Assembly: GCA_947624945.1 (NCBI GenBank)
Contig: CANQMJ010000073.1
Span: 1-11,683 of the forward strand
DNA: 11,683 bases
Reading direction: 5' to 3'
Source: an uncultured Clostridia bacterium
Lineage (GTDB): Bacteria; Bacillota; Clostridia; Oscillospirales; CAG-272
Position numbers and translations under genes: made by a program. Positions 7,015 to 11,683 of the stretch are shown one piece after another. Under the pieces are notes generated by a model, which was not told where the DNA came from, did no database searches, and was given only the letters and a program-made list of their open reading frames with translations. How positions within the stretch are numbered: the first letter of the stretch is position 1; each line of letters starts with the position of its first letter.

Positions 7015-8876
7015 AGCCGTATCAGGAAGAATACATCGCCCTTCTCTCCACAGCCGCCGGTATAAGATCGACATGCGCCGACACAGGCGATCCCGACGCA
7101 TTTCTCGCCTCGTCGCACGAGGCAAACAGATCCGCCCGGGACGCGTCCGCGCACGGGACGCGGATACTGCGCGAGCATCTGTTCCCTATGCTCGACGATA
7201 TAATGAACATTTCGGACGAGGACGCCGACTCGCTTTATGAATTCGCCGGCAAGCTGATGAGCGGCGTCGAGCAGAAGGACGTCGGGCTCCACTACCGCAT
7301 ACATTCGGCGCTTCTTTTCCGCGCGCGAAGACGCGGCGACCGCGACGCGCTTATACGTGAGCTCTACCTCGTCGGCATGTCGCTCTACAACCTCGAAACG
7401 ATGCTCTCACCGAATCCTCTGCGCCTTTATACGACGCGTATGCGCATGTGCTTCGCGGAGGCGGCGTCGCATTTCGAGACCGACTACGACGAAATAACAG
7501 ACCCCGATACGCGCGGATATATACACCGCAGCATGGGCAACATCGCCCTCAGCTATGACACCGCCGACGTCGAGTCCGCAAAGGAGCGGCTCGCCGTCAC
7601 GACACGGTCGATACGCATACTCTCCGACCCCGACATCCGCGCGAAGACGCCGTCGCTGCCGTGGGACACGTATCTTTACAAAAGCCATCAGGAACGGACG
7701 ACGCTTCTTTCGTTTTTGCGTTCCGGCACGGCGACGCCCGAGGCGTTCGCGCAGGTGCTCGAATCGGCGCAGATAGTCGAGGAGCGCCAGCAGAAAGCGT
7801 TCGCCGAACGCGGCGGGGACCCCCAGCCGAGATGGCAGTACGCGTATATGGCGGCGCGCTACCACTGCGGCGCGATGCTCCTGCCGGAATTTCTCGAAGG
7901 GCTGTACAGTATTTCGTTCGCGTGCGGCGAGGACGACTACGGTCCTCAAAGCATGTTCACCCATATCAGCGCGCCCGCGCTGTATATGGAGTACATAAAG
8001 CATCTGAAAAACGACCGCGACGTCGAAAAGTTCAGCGAACGCATCGAGCCGATGACGCGCCGCATGTGCTCGTGGCTCGCCGGCGCGCCGAGCAACGAAA
8101 GCAACGAGCAGCTCATGTTCTACATAAGGCAGTTCGTATACACGTACCGCGAGACCGAGGGCGGCATGACGTTCTTCGACCTTTTATGCTATATATTCGC
8201 GTCGCGGCACCCCGCCGTCTATGCTCGTATGTGGATAACGGGCAGAATATGCATGCAGCTTGCCGAGTGGATACTCGACGATACGCCGTACGAACTCTCC
8301 GAGCTTCTCGGCTGCGCAGACGCGGACGAGACTGTGCGCAGACGGTGCGAGATAACAGATTTTGTCCTGCGCGCCGGAATGCTCCACGACGCGGGCATGA
8401 TACACTTTATCAACCTCGACTCGACCGCGTGCCGCGAGCTCTTCGAGGAAGAAGCTGCGCTGATACGTCTGCACACCGTGTGCGGACATCAGCTTCTGCG
8501 CGTACATGCGTCGACAAAGAAATACGCCGACATCGCCTTTGCCCATCATATGCGCTATGACGGGAAAAATACACTGAAGGACGGCACGCCCCTTTCAAGC
8601 TCCCCGATACGCGCCGCCGTCTGGATCGTTTCCGCCGCCGACGTTCTTGCCGCCGCGGCCGACGAAACATTCAGCAGGTACAGTCCGATAATACCGTTTG
8701 ACGAAGCCTGCGACCGCATTATCGCGGGCAGCGGCAGAAGATATGCGCCGTTCGTCGCCGACGTTCTGCGTCCGAAAGAGCGCAGGGAGACGCTGCGCCG
8801 GATGCTCGAGTCATGGGAACGTGACGCATTCCTCGACATCTACGACCGCCGTGAAAGTATGCCGCGCCTGCAATAG
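7011..8876 (+). CDS. Large helical protein with a divergent C-terminal HD-GYP-like domain
   Basis: A 621-residue protein, apparently cytosolic, with no signal peptide or clear membrane segment. Residues 1 to about 390 look mostly helical, perhaps TPR-like, and I do not recognise them. Residues about 395-590 align by eye with the HD-GYP domain of the leftward response regulator. Metal-ligand positions are kept: LHD (His459, Asp460), His488, His512/His513 and Asp544. However, the HDxGK Lys is Met463, and where HD-GYP proteins have the DGxGYP loop this one has DGKNTL. It may be a phosphodiesterase with altered specificity, a non-catalytic c-di-GMP binder or a scaffold. The start overlaps the kinase stop as ATGA, with GGAGG at 6999-7003 placed 7 nt upstream, which points to coupled translation and a shared role. 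Existence is certain and the HD relationship likely; the activity is unknown. Confidence 0.9.
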   Translation: MKPYQEEYIALLSTAAGIRSTCADTGDPDAFLASSHEANRSARDASAHGTRILREHLFPMLDDIMNISDEDADSLYEFAGKLMSGVEQKDVGLHYRIHSALLFRARRRGDRDALIRELYLVGMSLYNLETMLSPNPLRLYTTRMRMCFAEAASHFETDYDEITDPDTRGYIHRSMGNIALSYDTADVESAKERLAVTTRSIRILSDPDIRAKTPSLPWDTYLYKSHQERTTLLSFLRSGTATPEAFAQVLESAQIVEERQQKAFAERGGDPQPRWQYAYMAARYHCGAMLLPEFLEGLYSISFACGEDDYGPQSMFTHISAPALYMEYIKHLKNDRDVEKFSERIEPMTRRMCSWLAGAPSNESNEQLMFYIRQFVYTYRETEGGMTFFDLLCYIFASRHPAVYARMWITGRICMQLAEWILDDTPYELSELLGCADADETVRRRCEITDFVLRAGMLHDAGMIHFINLDSTACRELFEEEAALIRLHTVCGHQLLRVHASTKKYADIAFAHHMRYDGKNTLKDGTPLSSSPIRAAVWIVSAADVLAAAADETFSRYSPIIPFDEACDRIIAGSGRRYAPFVADVLRPKERRETLRRMLESWERDAFLDIYDRRESMPRLQ

Positions 8877-8951
8877 ACGATGTGTTCCTTCACACTTCTG
8901 AAAAATCGTTTTCCCGCCGCGCACGGAGTTCGAAAAGGAGGCAATACATAT

Positions 8952-11063
8952 ATGAAACGCAGATCCGCACTGTGCCTGCTTCTTATAGTTACGGTTCTGT
9001 CCTCGCTCTTCTCGCTTTTTTTGCGTGTGAGCGCCGCCGACACATCGCCGTCGGATGAGCCGGCAGCGTCCGAATTCACAGAGGAGGAGACGAGCTTTAT
9101 CGCGTCTCACCGTAAGGTGCGCATCGGCTACGTCAGCGACCGCATCCCCGTCTCGTTCACGGATAAAGACGGTGAGTTCGCCGGAATTTCACGCTTCATC
9201 TTCGACCGCATCGGCAGTATGTGCGGGATCGAGTTCGAATACGTGCCGCTCCCGTCGGGAGACGTCACATACGACACTCTTCTCGAAAATGAGCTCGACC
9301 TCGTCTCGAGCGTCGAATACAACGAAGAAAACAAGCACGCGCGCGGCATTCTCATAAGCGACCCGTATCTCACATCGCGCAAGGTCGTCGTCGGACGCAA
9401 GGACCTCGAATTCAGCTATGACGCGCATCTTACGATAGCTGTGCAGACAGGCTCTCAAACTATACGCAAGGTCCTCGGCGAGGCATATCCGAACTTCGAC
9501 ATCATCGACTGCGACTCCATCGTCGAATGTCTCGACTCCGTACGTTCGGGCAAGTCGGATTTGATGATGCAGAACCAGTACGTCGTCGAATACCTCATCT
9601 CAAAGCCGATATACGAAAAGCTCAAGGTCATACCCGTGCTCGGACTCGACGACATGCTCTGCTTCTCCGCCGTATATTCATTTGACGAAAGACCCGGGCC
9701 GACAGTCGAGGACGGCGAGATACTGATAGGCATACTCGATAAGGCTATCGCCTCGCTGACCGAGGACGAGATAGGCAGCTACACGATAAGGGCGGTATCC
9801 GACTACAAATACACATACACATTTTCCGATTTCGTTTACAGATACCGCATGGCTATGACGATACTCGCCGTAGCGGTGATAATTATAATCGTACTCGTCG
9901 TATTCATCATGCGCCAGCACGTCCGCATAATGGAGGACAGAGCGAATTCAAAGGTCAAGGGACGTTTCCTCTCCACGATGAGCCACGAGATAAGGACGCC
10001 CCTGAACGGACTCGTCGGTCTAAATCATCTTATGTCGCAGAATATCGACGACCCCGAGCAGCTGCGGTCGTATCTGTCGCAATCGTCCGTGATGGAAAAA
10101 TACCTTCTGTCGCTCGTGAACGATATGCTCGACATGGCGAGCATACAGTCGCAGGATATGACTCTCGACGTGCAGCCGCTCGACCTCGGACTCCTCATCA
10201 AAACGGTCGATTCGGTAACGTCCGTTTCGATGGAGGAAAAGAAGCTGCGTTATAGGCTCGAATCAGATATCGACAGTCCCTACATCGCCGGCGACGCGGC
10301 GCGCATACAGCAGGTCATATTCAATCTGCTCGACAACGCGCGCAAATTCACGCCTAAGGGCGGAATGGTGAAGATGTCGGTAAGCCAAAAGACTCTCGAC
10401 AGCGGCAAAATACTCACCTCCGTCGTCGTCTCCGATACGGGACGCGGCATGAGCGAGGAATTTCAGAAGCACATCTTCGAGACGTTCGCGCAGGAGCTCG
10501 ACACCGTGTCAAAGGGCAATCAGGGCACGGGACTCGGTCTGCCCATATGCCGCCGCCTCGCGCGGCTCATGGGCGGCGATATCACATTCGTGAGCCGTAA
10601 GAACGACGGCAGCACGTTCACGTTCACATTTGAAGCGGAGGCCGCCGAGATCACCGGAAGCGCGCCGAAAAAGTCAGCCGTTCACGGCACAAGCCGTCCG
10701 CGCGTCCTCGTCGCCGAGGACAACGAGCTGAACGGCGAGATCATTATGGAGCTTTTGCAGGAGGAGGGATTCGAGGCGCATCTGACCGAAAACGGCCGCG
10801 ACGCGCTGTCCGAATTCGAATCGTCGGAGCCCGGCACATACGGCGTCATACTCATGGACCTTTTGATGCCTGTCATGGACGGCTTCGAGGCGGCGGAGGC
10901 GATACGCGCCCTCGACCGTCCGGATGCAAAGACGGTCAGGATATTCGCCTGCACCGCGAACTGTTCGCCCGAGGACAGAGACAATGCGCTGCTCGCCGGC
11001 ATGGACGACTTCATTACAAAGCCCATCGACGTAGACGTGCTGATAAGTAAACTGAGCGAATAA
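8952..11063 (+). CDS. BvgS-like hybrid histidine kinase with an SBP_bac_3 sensor
   Basis: A 703-residue membrane kinase. In order: an N-terminal signal or anchor segment 1-28 ending in VSA-A; an extracytoplasmic SBP_bac_3-type domain about 50-285; one membrane helix about 300-320; HisKA with SHEIRTP (His345); HATPase_c with the N box near 458-462, DTGRGM at 495-500 and GTGLGL at 525-530; and a receiver about 583-702 with Asp590, phospho-acceptor Asp636 (MDLLMP), Thr668 and Lys690. The sensor has the form of amino-acid-binding proteins, but the usual Arg of the TxER motif appears to be Lys128, so the ligand is open. ATG at 8952 is chosen because AAGGAGG (8935-8941) sits 10 nt upstream and the signal segment starts there. 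An upstream ATG at 8880 lacks such a site. The 75-nt gap shows no clear promoter, so it is probably co-transcribed with the HD gene. Unlike many BvgS-like proteins it has no Hpt domain. Confidence 0.94.
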   Translation: MKRRSALCLLLIVTVLSSLFSLFLRVSAADTSPSDEPAASEFTEEETSFIASHRKVRIGYVSDRIPVSFTDKDGEFAGISRFIFDRIGSMCGIEFEYVPLPSGDVTYDTLLENELDLVSSVEYNEENKHARGILISDPYLTSRKVVVGRKDLEFSYDAHLTIAVQTGSQTIRKVLGEAYPNFDIIDCDSIVECLDSVRSGKSDLMMQNQYVVEYLISKPIYEKLKVIPVLGLDDMLCFSAVYSFDERPGPTVEDGEILIGILDKAIASLTEDEIGSYTIRAVSDYKYTYTFSDFVYRYRMAMTILAVAVIIIIVLVVFIMRQHVRIMEDRANSKVKGRFLSTMSHEIRTPLNGLVGLNHLMSQNIDDPEQLRSYLSQSSVMEKYLLSLVNDMLDMASIQSQDMTLDVQPLDLGLLIKTVDSVTSVSMEEKKLRYRLESDIDSPYIAGDAARIQQVIFNLLDNARKFTPKGGMVKMSVSQKTLDSGKILTSVVVSDTGRGMSEEFQKHIFETFAQELDTVSKGNQGTGLGLPICRRLARLMGGDITFVSRKNDGSTFTFTFEAEAAEITGSAPKKSAVHGTSRPRVLVAEDNELNGEIIMELLQEEGFEAHLTENGRDALSEFESSEPGTYGVILMDLLMPVMDGFEAAEAIRALDRPDAKTVRIFACTANCSPEDRDNALLAGMDDFITKPIDVDVLISKLSE

Positions 11064-11069
11064 ACGAAA

Positions 11070-11107
11070 CACCGTCCGCGCGGAGTCCCGTGCGGACGGT
11101 GCTTTTT
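11070..11107 (+). terminator. Intrinsic terminator after the BvgS-like kinase
   Basis: CACCGTCCGC (11070-11079) pairs perfectly with GCGGACGGTG (11092-11101), giving a 10-bp GC-rich stem with a 12-nt loop, followed by C and five T. It starts 6 nt after the kinase stop codon. On the minus strand the same stem is followed by GTTTCGTTT-like sequence, so weak two-way action is possible for the convergent gene. Confidence 0.92.
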
Positions 11108-11118
11108 GATATGAAACA

Positions 11119-11149
11119 GGCGGCCGGATGATCGGTCGCCGTGTTTTTT
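11119..11149 (+). terminator. Second rightward terminator hairpin, its T-run overlapping the neighbour's stop codon
   Basis: GGCGGCCG (11119-11126) and CGGTCGCC (11133-11140) form an 8-bp stem with one G-U pair and a GATGAT loop, followed by GTG and six T (11144-11149). The T-run includes the first two bases of the complement of the TAA stop of the convergent solute-binding gene. Confidence 0.65.
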
Positions 11150-11683
11150 ATCCTATTCCCTGCTTCGCTTCCTCGCCGAGCCTGTATTCGTCCATGAGTC
11201 GGACGCAGCCGGTCACGTCTACCTTGCCGCGGAACAGACTGTCAAACGCAGCAGCTACGTCGTCGGCGCTGTAACCGAGTATTTTCGACGCCGCCGTCGA
11301 CACCCTCTCCTTCGCCGCTATCGACGCTGCTGCGTCAGTCACCATCGCGGACTGTATATTCGTCGTCTGTCCTTTGAAGCAGCTCACCGTCGATATGCCG
11401 TCGAACGCGACATTGTAATTTTCCGGCGACGCGCAGAACGACAGAAAATCAAGCGCTTCGTCGAGTCTGTCGCTGTTCTTGTTCGCCATCATCATATTGA
11501 GGTTGCCGCCCTCGTACGTGCCGCCGTCGACGGTGTTCATGAATACAGGCATCAGCGCGAAATCGTCGACGGTGTATTTGCCGCCCGCAAAATCAGTGTA
11601 GAACCACGTGTCCCATATGAACGTCATGACAGCGCTGCCCGAACCGAGCGACTCGCTTATCTCGCCCCATCCCGTGCGCATGT
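11148..11683 (-). CDS. Extracellular solute-binding protein, C-terminal part (family 1-like, probably sugar ABC transport)
   Basis: The last 177 residues of a larger protein whose start lies beyond the right edge. The Met at 11681 is simply the first Met in view, so no start is assigned. The visible part has the style of the C-terminal lobe of SBP_bac_1-type lipoproteins: a segment with SGSAVMTFIWDTWF, a GGTYEGGNLNMMM loop and a helical tail with ALDFLSFCASPENY, typical of the part that closes over the ligand in sugar-binding proteins. Such proteins deliver substrate to an ABC importer on the outer face of the membrane. The permease and ATPase genes are not in the window. The gene is convergent with the kinase operon and so need not share its regulation. 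The family call is moderately sure; the substrate is unknown. Confidence 0.75.
   Translation of the reverse strand, partial: MRTGWGEISESLGSGSAVMTFIWDTWFYTDFAGGKYTVDDFALMPVFMNTVDGGTYEGGNLNMMMANKNSDRLDEALDFLSFCASPENYNVAFDGISTVSCFKGQTTNIQSAMVTDAAASIAAKERVSTAASKILGYSADDVAAAFDSLFRGKVDVTGCVRLMDEYRLGEEAKQGIG

Noticed and set aside
6427..7125. A 232-codon minus-strand open frame opposite the soluble kinase and HD genes
   Set aside because: It is antisense to conserved receiver and HD-gene sequence, has Arg/His/Val-rich composition and shows no domain.
7661..8560. A 299-codon open frame on the plus strand inside the HD gene
   Set aside because: It lies in another frame of a well-supported gene and its translation is Arg-rich with no recognisable domain. 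This is typical of an off-frame reading of GC-rich DNA.
8880..8951. A 24-residue extension of the BvgS-like kinase from the ATG at 8880
   Set aside because: It lacks a ribosome site and would put a charged stretch before the signal segment, while AAGGAGG is correctly placed for the ATG at 8952.
1..11683. CRISPR arrays, insertion sequences, tRNA or rRNA genes
   Set aside because: I saw no regularly spaced repeats, transposase, terminal inverted repeats or RNA-gene signatures. The window is almost fully explained by signalling genes.

Overview
The window is a compact signalling locus of two divergent gene sets, with a partial solute-binding protein gene convergent at the right edge. GC content is fairly high in the genes and drops sharply in the central divergent spacer. 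Strong AGGAGG-type ribosome binding sites, a Gram-positive-style set of hybrid histidine kinases with Cache or SBP_bac_3 sensor domains, and a family 1-type sugar-binding protein all suggest a Clostridia-like Firmicute, perhaps of gut origin. This placement is an inference from style, not from a marker gene.

Left half, minus strand, reading leftward from about 4771: (i) a response regulator with REC, HD-GYP, PAS-like and GGDEF regions, so one protein carries apparently intact c-di-GMP-degrading and c-di-GMP-making domains; (ii) a stand-alone 120-residue Hpt phosphotransfer protein; (iii) a membrane-bound Cache-type hybrid histidine kinase that runs off the left edge. Gaps are 37 and 29 nt, so this is probably one operon.

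Centre, about 4649-5067: a divergent, AT-rich control region. It holds a promoter for each direction. The rightward one has a good -35 and an extended -10, embedded in a two-dyad ATTTG/CAAAT array. The region also has a 12-bp palindrome, two exact tandem duplications in the leftward leader and a strong hairpin in the rightward leader.

Right half, plus strand: (iv) a soluble PAS-like hybrid kinase with two receivers, the first of which lacks its phospho-accepting Asp; (v) a 621-residue protein with a helical N-terminal region and a divergent C-terminal HD-GYP-like domain, joined to iv by an ATGA overlap; (vi) a BvgS-like hybrid kinase with an extracytoplasmic SBP_bac_3 sensor. Two hairpin terminators follow, and then the convergent C-terminal part of an extracellular solute-binding protein.

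Working model (inference): three sensor kinases, two membrane-bound and one cytosolic, autophosphorylate and pass phosphate to their own receivers. The single free Hpt protein moves phosphate to the c-di-GMP response regulator, because none of the visible kinase sequence contains an Hpt domain. The divergent HD protein may be a modified phosphodiesterase, a non-catalytic c-di-GMP sensor or a scaffold in the same circuit.
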